The notes beneath the pieces were generated by a model, which saw nothing but the letters and a program-made list of their open reading frames with translations, made no database searches and was not told the DNA's origin. The position numbers and the translations under genes were made by a program. DNA of 61,512 nucleotides from Deltaproteobacteria bacterium HGW-Deltaproteobacteria-4 (lineage in GTDB: Bacteria; Desulfobacterota; Desulfuromonadia; Desulfuromonadales; UBA2197). The DNA lies in the NCBI GenBank assembly GCA_002841765.1, contig PHAV01000004.1:123075-184586 (forward strand). Reading direction: 5' to 3'. The first letter of the stretch is position 1, and every line of letters starts with the position of its first letter. This document shows, one piece after another, positions 7,839-16,641 of this stretch.

Positions 7839-8708
7839 ATGCCGCAATATATTGATTTACATTTGCACAGTACTTCTTCGGATGGACTTTATGCGCCGGA
7901 AGAGGTCATGCAGATGGCCAAAGCAATTGGTCTTTCGGCGGTGGCACTGGCTGACCACGACAACATTGATGGAATAGATGCCGCCATGGTGGCAGGTTCG
8001 GCCCTTGGCCTTGAAGTCCTGACCGCTGTTGAACTTTCGACACAGTGGGGTGATTACCAGGACATTCACCTTCTCGGTTATGGCTTTGATCACCACCATC
8101 CCGAATTACTTGAAGCTTTGGCAGGCTTTCGGGACTTTCGAGAGCGCCGCAATGAACATATCGTCGAGCGCGTCAATGAAAAGCTGCAGGGGGAAGGGCG
8201 TACACTGCTCGATCTGTCGACAGTGCAGGAGAAAGCCGGGGGGACGATCGGTCGGCCGCATATTGCCATGGCGCTTCTTGATGCCGGACATGTGCAGAAT
8301 AAAGAGGAAGCTTTTGAGCGATATCTGGTGCCGTGCAATGTCGAGAAGCATTTCTTCCCGATCGAAGATGCTATTGCCTTGATTCACCGGGCCGGCGGCG
8401 CGGCAGTTCTGGCGCATCCTCCGTATATTACTCCGGATCGCCGTACCCTTGAAGGTCTGGTCAAGACCTTTACAAAGCTGGGCCTTGACGGTATCGAGGC
8501 TTACAATAACGGTGCAGACAATGACATGATCGATTGGACTATCTCTCTGGCGCGGCGCAATGGCCTGGTCGTCACCGGTGGTTCTGACTTCCATGGTGCT
8601 GACGGTGAAGTTTTGACCCTGGGTGGGCATCGCGGCAACCTCAAAGTTCCCGTTAAGTATCTCGATGAAGTCAACGCTGCCATTTATCGCCGGCAGCAGG
8701 AGGTTTAA
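7839..8708 (+). CDS. PHP-domain phosphoesterase (TrpH/RNase AM family)
   Basis: The 289-residue protein begins YIDLHLHSTSSDG and continues ALADHDNIDG, the metal-binding PHP motifs of the YciV/TrpH family. Later come GRPHIA, AVLAHPP and GGSDFHGAD, which complete the metal cluster. Family members cleave 5'-phosphorylated RNA or nucleoside 3',5'-bisphosphates, and E. coli RNase AM matures the 5' ends of rRNAs. The stop overlaps the rlmKL start (TAATG at 8706-8710), so the two are translationally coupled. A shared role in rRNA maturation is a plausible inference. Confidence 0.85.
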   Translation: MPQYIDLHLHSTSSDGLYAPEEVMQMAKAIGLSAVALADHDNIDGIDAAMVAGSALGLEVLTAVELSTQWGDYQDIHLLGYGFDHHHPELLEALAGFRDFRERRNEHIVERVNEKLQGEGRTLLDLSTVQEKAGGTIGRPHIAMALLDAGHVQNKEEAFERYLVPCNVEKHFFPIEDAIALIHRAGGAAVLAHPPYITPDRRTLEGLVKTFTKLGLDGIEAYNNGADNDMIDWTISLARRNGLVVTGGSDFHGADGEVLTLGGHRGNLKVPVKYLDEVNAAIYRRQQEV

Positions 8709-10858
8709 TGCTTCCGTTGCAATCGTTCTTTGCTACCGCCCCCCTCGGGGTTGAGCCCCTCCTGGCTGAAGAGTTACGTTCTCTCGGCGCGATTTCTTTG
8801 CGTGAAACCCGAGCAGGGGTCTACTTTAGCGGCACACTCGAACTCGCATATCGCGTCTGCCTCTGGTCGCGTCTGGCGAGCAGGGTTTTTTTGCCCTTGG
8901 CGGAATACGCAGCCACTACGCCGCAAGAGCTTTATGAAGGCGCGAGAAATATCCCCTGGAGCGAACATCTCGATAGCGGTGCCACCTTTGCCGTCGATGC
9001 CACGATCACTTCCTCTGAAATCACCCATTCCCGCTTTGCCGCACTCAAGATCAAGGATGCCATCGTCGATGTGCTGCGCGAAGAGCGGGGTTTTCGCCCT
9101 GACGTCGATGTCGAGAAGCCGGATCTGCGCCTCAACCTGTATCTGCGCCGGGACCGGGCAATTGTTTCTCTCGATCTTTCCGGCGAGAGTCTGCACAAAC
9201 GCGGCTATCGTCACGAGACCGTCCTTGCCCCCCTTAAAGAAAATCTGGCGGCAGCGATTCTCCTGCGTGCCGGTTGGGCAAAGATTGCGGCTGATGGCGG
9301 CTCGCTGATCGATCCAATGTGCGGTTCAGGAACCTTTGTTATCGAAGCGGCATTGATTGCGGCTGATATCGCACCGGGACTGTACCGGGAGGATTTCGGC
9401 TTCAAGCGTTGGCGTGGTCATGATGATGCCCTTTGGCGTCCGTTGCTGGCTGAAGCCCGACAACGTCGCGAAGTCGGCATGACCCGTCTGCCCCTCCTTT
9501 ACGGATTTGACAGTGCTGTCGGAGCGATCAGGTCAGCGCGCATCAATGCCGATGCCGCCGGGTTTGGCGGCAAGTTACGTTTTGAGCGTCGGAATGTTGA
9601 GGAGTTGGTTCGTAGTCCCGGGAGCACAGCCGGACTGGTGGTCGTCAACCCCCCTTACGGTGAACGACTCGGAGAGAAGAATCAACTCGCGCCCCTGTAT
9701 GGCGCTCTTGGTGCCCGGTTGCGCAGTGAGTTTATCGGCTGGAAGGCGGCGATCTTTACCGGTAATCCTGATTTGGCGCGGGCGATGGAGATCCGGCCGG
9801 TCAAGCAGAATACCCTTTTCAATGGCGCCCTGGAGTGCCGTCTTCTCCACTTTCAGATCGAAAACGAATATTTTTATGGTGCCGCCACCCGTCCTCCCGG
9901 TGAAGAAAAGCCCCTTTCTGCCGGAGCGGAGATGTTTGCCAATCGATTGCGCAAGAATTTAAAGAGTCTCGGCAAATGGGCGCGGAGTCAGGGGATTGAG
10001 TGTTATCGCCTTTATGATGCCGATATGCCCGAATATGCCGTAGCGGTCGACATGTACGGCACGGCCGTACATGTGCAGGAGTACGAAGCACCGAAGACGA
10101 TCGATGAGGAGCAGGCGCGCTTGCGGCTGGTTGAAATTCTGGCGGCTCTGCCCGGGGCTTTACAGGTTTCCAGAGACAAGATTGCGCTGAAGGTGCGGAA
10201 GAGACAGAAGGGGGCGACACAGTACGAAAAGTTTGGTGCCGAAGGCCGGATGCTGGAAGTGCGGGAAGGGTCCGCGCGTCTGCTGGTGAATCTCACTGAC
10301 TATCTCGACACCGGGCTCTTTCTCGATCATCGCGATACCCGGCAGCTGATTCATGAACTAGCACCGGGCAAAGAGTTTCTCAACCTGTTCTGTTATACCG
10401 GCGCCTGCACCGTCCAGGCAGCTCTCGGTGGTGCGAGGAGATCGGTCAGTGTCGATATGTCATCGACTTACATCAAGTGGGCCGAGCGTAATTTTGTTCT
10501 CAACGGCATGAGTACCAGCACCCATGAATTGGTACAGGCCGACTGCCTGACCTGGGTGAAAGAAGCGCGGCGTAAATTCGATTTGATCTTCCTTGATCCG
10601 CCGACCTTTTCCAACTCCAAGTCGATGCGCGCAAGCTTTGATGTGCAGCGTGACTATGTCCCGTTACTGCGTTCTACCAGTCGATTGCTGAATCCCGGTG
10701 GTGTGCTGATCTTCTCCAATAACAACCGGCGCTTTAAAATGGATGCTAATGCTCTGCCCGAGCTGGAGATCGTCGATATCACCGCCAAAACGATCCCCCG
10801 CGACTTTGCCCGCAATCCGCGGATCCATAACTGCTGGCAAATTACCCGTAAAATCTGA
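8708..10858 (+). CDS. rlmL: Bifunctional 23S rRNA guanine methyltransferase RlmKL
   Basis: At 716 residues this is the fused RlmL-RlmK type, which makes m2G2445 and m7G2069 in 23S rRNA. The N-terminus (SFFATAPLGVEPLLAEEL) leads a THUMP region. The first methyltransferase domain has DPMCGSGTFVIEAAL and catalytic NPPYGERLG. The second has NLFCYTGACTVQAAL and DLIFLDPPTFSNSK. A putative substrate loop GLFLDHRDTR joins the halves. It overlaps the preceding PHP gene by one base. Confidence 0.93.
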   Translation: MLPLQSFFATAPLGVEPLLAEELRSLGAISLRETRAGVYFSGTLELAYRVCLWSRLASRVFLPLAEYAATTPQELYEGARNIPWSEHLDSGATFAVDATITSSEITHSRFAALKIKDAIVDVLREERGFRPDVDVEKPDLRLNLYLRRDRAIVSLDLSGESLHKRGYRHETVLAPLKENLAAAILLRAGWAKIAADGGSLIDPMCGSGTFVIEAALIAADIAPGLYREDFGFKRWRGHDDALWRPLLAEARQRREVGMTRLPLLYGFDSAVGAIRSARINADAAGFGGKLRFERRNVEELVRSPGSTAGLVVVNPPYGERLGEKNQLAPLYGALGARLRSEFIGWKAAIFTGNPDLARAMEIRPVKQNTLFNGALECRLLHFQIENEYFYGAATRPPGEEKPLSAGAEMFANRLRKNLKSLGKWARSQGIECYRLYDADMPEYAVAVDMYGTAVHVQEYEAPKTIDEEQARLRLVEILAALPGALQVSRDKIALKVRKRQKGATQYEKFGAEGRMLEVREGSARLLVNLTDYLDTGLFLDHRDTRQLIHELAPGKEFLNLFCYTGACTVQAALGGARRSVSVDMSSTYIKWAERNFVLNGMSTSTHELVQADCLTWVKEARRKFDLIFLDPPTFSNSKSMRASFDVQRDYVPLLRSTSRLLNPGGVLIFSNNNRRFKMDANALPELEIVDITAKTIPRDFARNPRIHNCWQITRKI

Positions 10859-10871
10859 TCATCTCAGGGGT

Positions 10872-11735
10872 TTAGCGATAGTATGTTTCGCCGTAAAGGC
10901 TCCGACTGCCAAGACGATAGTCAAAGTAGGCGAAGATGGTGAGCGTTTCGTAGCGGTAGGCATCGGGGAGAAAACCGAAACGTGGAGCAGCGGCGATGAC
11001 CGCCCGCGCTGCTTCCGCGTCGAGGCGTGCTGATCCGCTCGATTTGAGTAGCTCCGGTGCATTGACCAATACCCCGGCGCGATTGATTTCGATCCGATAG
11101 AGACAAACGCCAAATTCACCCCGAGCGATTGCATCTTTGGGATAGTCCCAGACATCCTCGACGGAATTTCGAAAGCGTTTGTAGAAAGAACCGAGAATAT
11201 CTTTTTCGGTATCAAGCCAGACAGCCCGACCCTCCTCGACATCCCGCCGCATTTTTCGATTTATTTCCGGATCAAGATCCGCAATGCTCTGCGCTGCACT
11301 CTTTGCCGACATCAGCAGATTCTCCCGGCTCAGAATCGGCATATTCCCACTCTCACTAACAAGGGGACTCTTGGGATCGATTGCTTCCTGCTGTGCCCCT
11401 TCTGTTTCTTGCGGGAGTTCTTTTGTGGTCGGTATAGTCGTGGTGTCTCGTGAATCTTTCCCTTTGGGTGCTTCTTCACGTACAGCAATCTGTTCACTCA
11501 CCGCTATCCTCGGCGCCGGTTGGGTGCGCGGGGTCTCCAGTTGACGGATAGGAAGATCGAGTTCGCGGGGTTTTTGTTCTGCTTCGCGCAGATCGACAAA
11601 GAAAGGGTCGGGGGTGCGGGTCGGGGGTGCTGGCTCCTCACTTCTGGTCGCAAAATATAAAAAGACCCCAAGGTGCAAAAGGAGAGAGAGCGCAACAAAA
11701 AGTGAAAAATGGCGAATTATGCGTGGCATGACCAT
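10872..11735 (-). CDS. TonB-like energy-transducing protein
   Basis: The 287-residue protein has a single N-terminal signal-anchor helix (about residues 8-30), a long proline- and acid-rich periplasmic stretch, and a C-terminal TonB-like domain (about residues 190-285). The last contains VCLYRIEINRAGVL, SSGSARLDAEAARAVIAAAPRFGFLP split by a conserved Ala-rich helix, and a final beta strand. TonB proteins transmit proton-motive force to outer-membrane receptors, but no ExbBD or receptor gene is adjacent. It is convergent with rlmL, with 13 bases between stops. No clear ribosome site is visible; ATG 11729 is an alternative start. Confidence 0.7.
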   Translation of the reverse strand: MVMPRIIRHFSLFVALSLLLHLGVFLYFATRSEEPAPPTRTPDPFFVDLREAEQKPRELDLPIRQLETPRTQPAPRIAVSEQIAVREEAPKGKDSRDTTTIPTTKELPQETEGAQQEAIDPKSPLVSESGNMPILSRENLLMSAKSAAQSIADLDPEINRKMRRDVEEGRAVWLDTEKDILGSFYKRFRNSVEDVWDYPKDAIARGEFGVCLYRIEINRAGVLVNAPELLKSSGSARLDAEAARAVIAAAPRFGFLPDAYRYETLTIFAYFDYRLGSRSLYGETYYR

Positions 11736-11835
11736 CCGGTCTGAGAAAATTTTCCCTTAGTATAAACGATTGAGTGCGTACAAACCAGAGCTTCATGCAA
11801 AAGGCGGGGAAAACGGGAGGGGACGGTCACGGTGA

Positions 11836-11864
11836 TTGCTCTTTCTCTGGACATCTGCTAAATT
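11836..11864 (+). promoter_or_regulatory. Candidate promoter for tgt
   Basis: TTGCTC (11836-11841), a 17-base spacer and TAAATT (11859-11864), about 50 bases before the tgt start. Confidence 0.4.
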
Positions 11865-11902
11865 CTTTGATCATTTTTGTAAAGTTAGCCGTTATTTTGT
11901 GA

Positions 11903-13045
<1,143 letters not shown>

Positions 13046-13089
13046 CTGGGAATTTTATTTGTACACTGTGGTGAAAAGGAGAAAAGCAT

Positions 13090-14619
13090 ATGAATAAAAG
13101 GTATGTCATGGGATTGGCCGCCATCGTAGCAGTGACCTGCATGTCGACGGCGCAAGCAATGGACACGTTTATGGTCGGTCCGCGTGCCATGGGGATGGCC
13201 GGAGCGAATGTCGCGTCGGTCGACAACAACAGCGCGCAATATTACAACCCGGCGGCCTTTGGTTTCTTTGGTCGGCACAATGAGGATGAATCTGATAATA
13301 AACTTGGTCGCAAGGATTTAGGTTTTGATGTTTATGCCGGGGCCGGCGTTGATATCAAGAAGGATATGGGGAAATATCTTGATACGCTTGCCGACATTGA
13401 AATTGGTGACCTGAGTGACTATGGCATTCAAAATGAAAGTGATCTTCAGGATATTGTCAACCTGGTGACCAGTTTGAACGGACTGGATGAGCCGGGGAAT
13501 GCTTTGATGGTCGATGTGAACGCCGGCACCAGCCTGCGCTTTAAAAACTTTGGGATTGGGGCAAGAGGGTATTCTCAAGTTGTTGTTTATGTCCCTGAAA
13601 ACACTATTGATACGACTAACTTGGGTCTGACATTGAATTCTGGAAATCTCTCCAGCGATATCAATGCAGCAGCTCCAACAACTGGTATCAGTTATGATGG
13701 TACGGCGACTTATTTCACAACAGCTCAATACGATTTATTGCTTATTGCTTTGGGTGGGAATACTCCCTTAAATTCTCAGGCTGCTGATGTTATCGAATAT
13801 TACGCCGCACAGCAGGGACTTACACTGCAGCAAGCAGATGAACTGGTCAATACGTTCGGGAATATAAATACAGCAGCAGGAACACTTAATCAAAATACCA
13901 CGACTGTCGTATTGAATGGATTTGGTGTCGCTGAAGTTCCCCTGACTTATGGTTACGCCCTGAATGATAATATTGCGATGGGTGCCAACCTCAAGGTGAT
14001 GAAGGGGCGCGTCTATGGTACGGAAGTGCTTGTCTTTAATGAAGATTCTGGTGACGTTCTTGAGAAATCTGATGAAAATTATCAGGAGACAACCACTTAT
14101 GGGGTTGATCTCGGGGTGTTGGCCCGTTATGGCATGTTCAATTTTGGTCTAGTCGGCCGCAACTTGAATTCACCAAAATTTGACGGCTTTGAAAAGGACA
14201 TCTTTTATAATTTTGCTGACGGGACTCCTAACCCGGTTCCGAAAAAATTAACTGTGGCGGATGTGAAACTTAAGCCCCAAGCTACTGCTGGTATCGCCTT
14301 TATTCCTTTTGAAACCTTGACGATTGAAGTTGATTACGATCTAACCAAGAATGAAACAGCTTTGACTGATTACAAGACCCAGAATTTGTCTGCCGGTTTT
14401 GAATGGGACCTCCTCCGTTTCCTGGCACTGCGCGGCGGTGCTTATAAGAATTTAGCTGAAAGTGATACCGGTTTCGTCTACACAGCTGGCCTCGGTTTGA
14501 ACCTCTGGGCACTTCGTCTTGATCTTGCTGCAGCCATGTCTCCAGATAAGGTTCAATTTGACGGAGAAGAAGTTCCTAAATTGGCAAAAGCGTCCGTTCA
14601 ACTCAGTCTCGATTTTTAA
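13090..14619 (+). CDS. Outer-membrane beta-barrel protein, TraF_2/FadL-like
   Basis: The 509-residue protein has a signal peptide ending AQA around residue 23. The motif GPRAMGMAGANVAS and then YYNPAAFGFF is shared by FadL-type porins and the conjugal-transfer TraF_2 family of outer-membrane proteins. The body alternates short amphipathic strands and ends in an aromatic residue (SLDF) typical of BAM substrates. Transport of a hydrophobic substrate is a family-level guess. The start has AAAAGGAGAAAAGC upstream. No conjugation genes are nearby, so a true TraF role is unlikely. Confidence 0.65.
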   Translation: MNKRYVMGLAAIVAVTCMSTAQAMDTFMVGPRAMGMAGANVASVDNNSAQYYNPAAFGFFGRHNEDESDNKLGRKDLGFDVYAGAGVDIKKDMGKYLDTLADIEIGDLSDYGIQNESDLQDIVNLVTSLNGLDEPGNALMVDVNAGTSLRFKNFGIGARGYSQVVVYVPENTIDTTNLGLTLNSGNLSSDINAAAPTTGISYDGTATYFTTAQYDLLLIALGGNTPLNSQAADVIEYYAAQQGLTLQQADELVNTFGNINTAAGTLNQNTTTVVLNGFGVAEVPLTYGYALNDNIAMGANLKVMKGRVYGTEVLVFNEDSGDVLEKSDENYQETTTYGVDLGVLARYGMFNFGLVGRNLNSPKFDGFEKDIFYNFADGTPNPVPKKLTVADVKLKPQATAGIAFIPFETLTIEVDYDLTKNETALTDYKTQNLSAGFEWDLLRFLALRGGAYKNLAESDTGFVYTAGLGLNLWALRLDLAAAMSPDKVQFDGEEVPKLAKASVQLSLDF

Positions 14620-14642
14620 TATTCTTCATGGCTGTACAAACA

Positions 14643-14675
14643 AGGAAAAGGGGTCAGATACTGACCCCTTTTCCT
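14643..14675 (+). terminator. Strong hairpin terminator after the outer-membrane protein gene
   Basis: A perfect 15-bp inverted repeat (14643-14657 with 14661-14675) with a 3-base loop. The T-rich part lies within the stem rather than after it. Confidence 0.7.
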
Positions 14676-14705
14676 ATCACCAAGAAAGTTTGAGATACCC
14701 TATTC

Positions 14706-15077
14706 ATGTATCGCCTGACCATTCAAACCTCCTTTGCTGCTGCCCACAACCTTTTGCAATATCAAGGCGATTGTGAAAATTTACATGGCCATAACTGGAA
14801 GGTCGATGTGACGGTCGCTGCCCGTGATCTCGACAAATCGGGGCTCGGTATCGACTTCAAGATCCTCAAGGCCGAGACCCGCCGCCTTCTCGAAACTCTC
14901 GACCATAAATATCTCAACGACCTGCCGATGTTCAAAGGGGTGAGCCCCTCGTCGGAAAATATCGCCCGTTATCTCTTTGAGGAACTCAGTCGCATTCTCA
15001 ATAACGCGAACGTCACCGTGTCGCTGGTCAATGTCTGGGAATCTGATTTTGCCTGCGCGAGTTACTCCCTTGAGTAG
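14706..15077 (+). CDS. queD: 6-carboxy-5,6,7,8-tetrahydropterin synthase QueD
   Basis: QueD converts dihydroneopterin triphosphate to 6-carboxytetrahydropterin, the second step toward preQ0 and queuosine. The 123-residue protein has the zinc histidines H14, H27 and H29 (AAHNL and LHGHNW), the catalytic cysteine C23, and later LDHKYLND, SENIARYLF and the substrate-binding glutamate in WESDFACASY. The stop lies 4 bases before the queE ATG, and an upstream TTG start for queE would overlap it. The two genes are clearly coupled. Confidence 0.95.
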   Translation: MYRLTIQTSFAAAHNLLQYQGDCENLHGHNWKVDVTVAARDLDKSGLGIDFKILKAETRRLLETLDHKYLNDLPMFKGVSPSSENIARYLFEELSRILNNANVTVSLVNVWESDFACASYSLE

Positions 15078-15081
15078 TGCC

Positions 15082-15810
15082 ATGGTGGTTGAAGTCTTCT
15101 CCTCAATTCAGGGGGAAGGACTGCACCTCGGCCGCCGGCAGATCTTTATTCGTCTCGCTGACTGCAATCTGTCTTGTGCCTACTGTGACACGGAGTTTTT
15201 TCGCGCCTCCCTCTTCCCCAGTGAAATTCGCCCCGGTTGTGGTTTCTCGACCGATAGAGAAAATCCGGTGCCGGTCTATGAAATCGCCGAGCTTGTCGCC
15301 GGGTGGAATCGGGACCTCCCCGGCGCCCACCATTCGATCAGTATTACCGGCGGAGAACCCCTCTGCCAGGCCGATGCCCTCGCTGTCTGGCTACCGGAAC
15401 TGCGCAAAATCCTGCCGATACATCTTGAAACCAATGGCACCCTCCCGGAGGACCTGGTTCCTTTGCTGGGCGAGATCGACTTCATCTCCATGGATTTCAA
15501 GCTCGCATCAGTGACGGGGGTGCCGACTCCATGGGAAGAGCATAAGCGTTTTCTCGCCCTGGCGGCGCAGTCCCCGTGTCAGGTCAAGCTGGTCGTTGGA
15601 CCTCAGACGTCTTTTGATGAACTCCTTGCTGCTGTTCGTTTTATTCACGAGATCGCACCTGATGTGCCGATGATCCTGCAACCCCAGACGATCGAGCGTC
15701 GCGTCAGTCTCGCTGCCCATCAACTCCTGGAGATGCAGGCGTTAGCCGCTGCCATTCATCATGATATTCGCGTTATTCCGCAGGTTCACCACTTTCTCAA
15801 TGCCCCTTGA
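15082..15810 (+). CDS. queE: 7-carboxy-7-deazaguanine synthase QueE (radical SAM)
   Basis: QueE rearranges 6-carboxytetrahydropterin to 7-carboxy-7-deazaguanine. The 242-residue protein opens with EVFSSIQGEGLHLGRRQIF and has the radical-SAM cluster motif CNLSCAYC (C28, C32, C35), the SAM-binding GGEP and the EIDFISMDFK strand. The start is either the ATG at 15082 or the TTG at 15070, which overlaps the queD stop; the ATG fits the family N-terminus. The creatininase-family gene follows 19 bases downstream. Confidence 0.93.
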   Translation: MVVEVFSSIQGEGLHLGRRQIFIRLADCNLSCAYCDTEFFRASLFPSEIRPGCGFSTDRENPVPVYEIAELVAGWNRDLPGAHHSISITGGEPLCQADALAVWLPELRKILPIHLETNGTLPEDLVPLLGEIDFISMDFKLASVTGVPTPWEEHKRFLALAAQSPCQVKLVVGPQTSFDELLAAVRFIHEIAPDVPMILQPQTIERRVSLAAHQLLEMQALAAAIHHDIRVIPQVHHFLNAP

Positions 15811-15829
15811 TCCATAGGAAACTTCCATC

Positions 15830-16546
15830 ATGTTGATCCCGGAAATGACCATGACTGACTTTTCTGCCGGCCTGCTAAGAAGCCGCAGTGTCATTGTCCC
15901 CTTCGGATCGATTGAAGAGCACGGCTCGCATCTTCCCCTTGATACCGATACCATGCAGGCCTGGCAGGTCTCTTTGCTGGCCGCACAACAGCGGCCGGTC
16001 TTTGTGGCAGCACCGATCCACTACGGTGTCTGCCGTTCGACCCGGCAGCATCCCGGCACCATCTCCATCTCTACCACCACCTTGCGTGCCCTGACGATTG
16101 ACATCTGTTCCTCACTTTATCAGCATGGTTTACGTAACTTTATCCTGTTGACCGGCCACGCCGGCGGGACACATACATCGACCCTCATCGACGCCGGTGA
16201 GATCTTGCTCGATACTTTTCCAGATCTGCATATTGCCGTGGTGACGGAATATATGCTGGCGAGTCGGGCCGGGCAGGGGATTATTGAGACGGAAGGGGAT
16301 GCTCACGCCGGTGAAATCGAGACCTCACGGATTTTGCACAGTCACCCTCATCTTGTTCAGGGGCGTGCACCTCGGGAGTTTCCTGCATTCCCTGTCGGTA
16401 TCCTGACGCGGGACAAGCAGAAATATTGGCCAGGTGGGGTGATTGGCGATCCAGGCAAAGCGACAGCGGCAAAAGGGGAGAAGATTGAAGCTTTGGTGGT
16501 GGCAGAACTTTGCCGGCTCCTTGATCAACTGGAAAACAGTCAATGA
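15830..16546 (+). CDS. Creatininase-family metal-dependent amidohydrolase
   Basis: The 238-residue protein has the creatininase-fold metal ligands: GSIEEHGSHLPLDTDT (Glu, His, Asp), the central TGHAGGTH loop and HAGEIETS. The family includes creatininase, mycofactocin-associated MftE and the archaeal FAPy deformylase ArfB, which opens or deformylates GTP-derived pyrimidines. Its position 19 bases after queE in a queD-queE run suggests a link to pterin or deazapurine metabolism, but the substrate cannot be read from the sequence. Confidence 0.75.
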   Translation: MLIPEMTMTDFSAGLLRSRSVIVPFGSIEEHGSHLPLDTDTMQAWQVSLLAAQQRPVFVAAPIHYGVCRSTRQHPGTISISTTTLRALTIDICSSLYQHGLRNFILLTGHAGGTHTSTLIDAGEILLDTFPDLHIAVVTEYMLASRAGQGIIETEGDAHAGEIETSRILHSHPHLVQGRAPREFPAFPVGILTRDKQKYWPGGVIGDPGKATAAKGEKIEALVVAELCRLLDQLENSQ

Positions 16547-16604
16547 CAGTGTTCGAAATAATTTTCCTTTCTCGCCAGGTTTAGCCTCTGACCGACCATT
16601 CTTC

Positions 16605-16633
16605 TTCACCCTGTCTTCCCTTTGTGCTATAAC
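16605..16633 (+). promoter_or_regulatory. Candidate promoter placing the ABC-F start at the 5' end
   Basis: TTCACC (16605-16610), a 17-base spacer and TATAAC (16628-16633). The ABC-F ATG lies only 8 bases beyond the -10 box, and no Shine-Dalgarno sequence is visible, which is compatible with leaderless transcription. Confidence 0.4.
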
Positions 16634-16641
16634 CCGCCTCT

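Noticed and set aside
13090-14619. Conjugation protein TraF as evidence of a conjugative element
   Set aside because: Only the outer-membrane TraF_2/FadL-like pattern is present, with no relaxase, pilus or coupling genes nearby.
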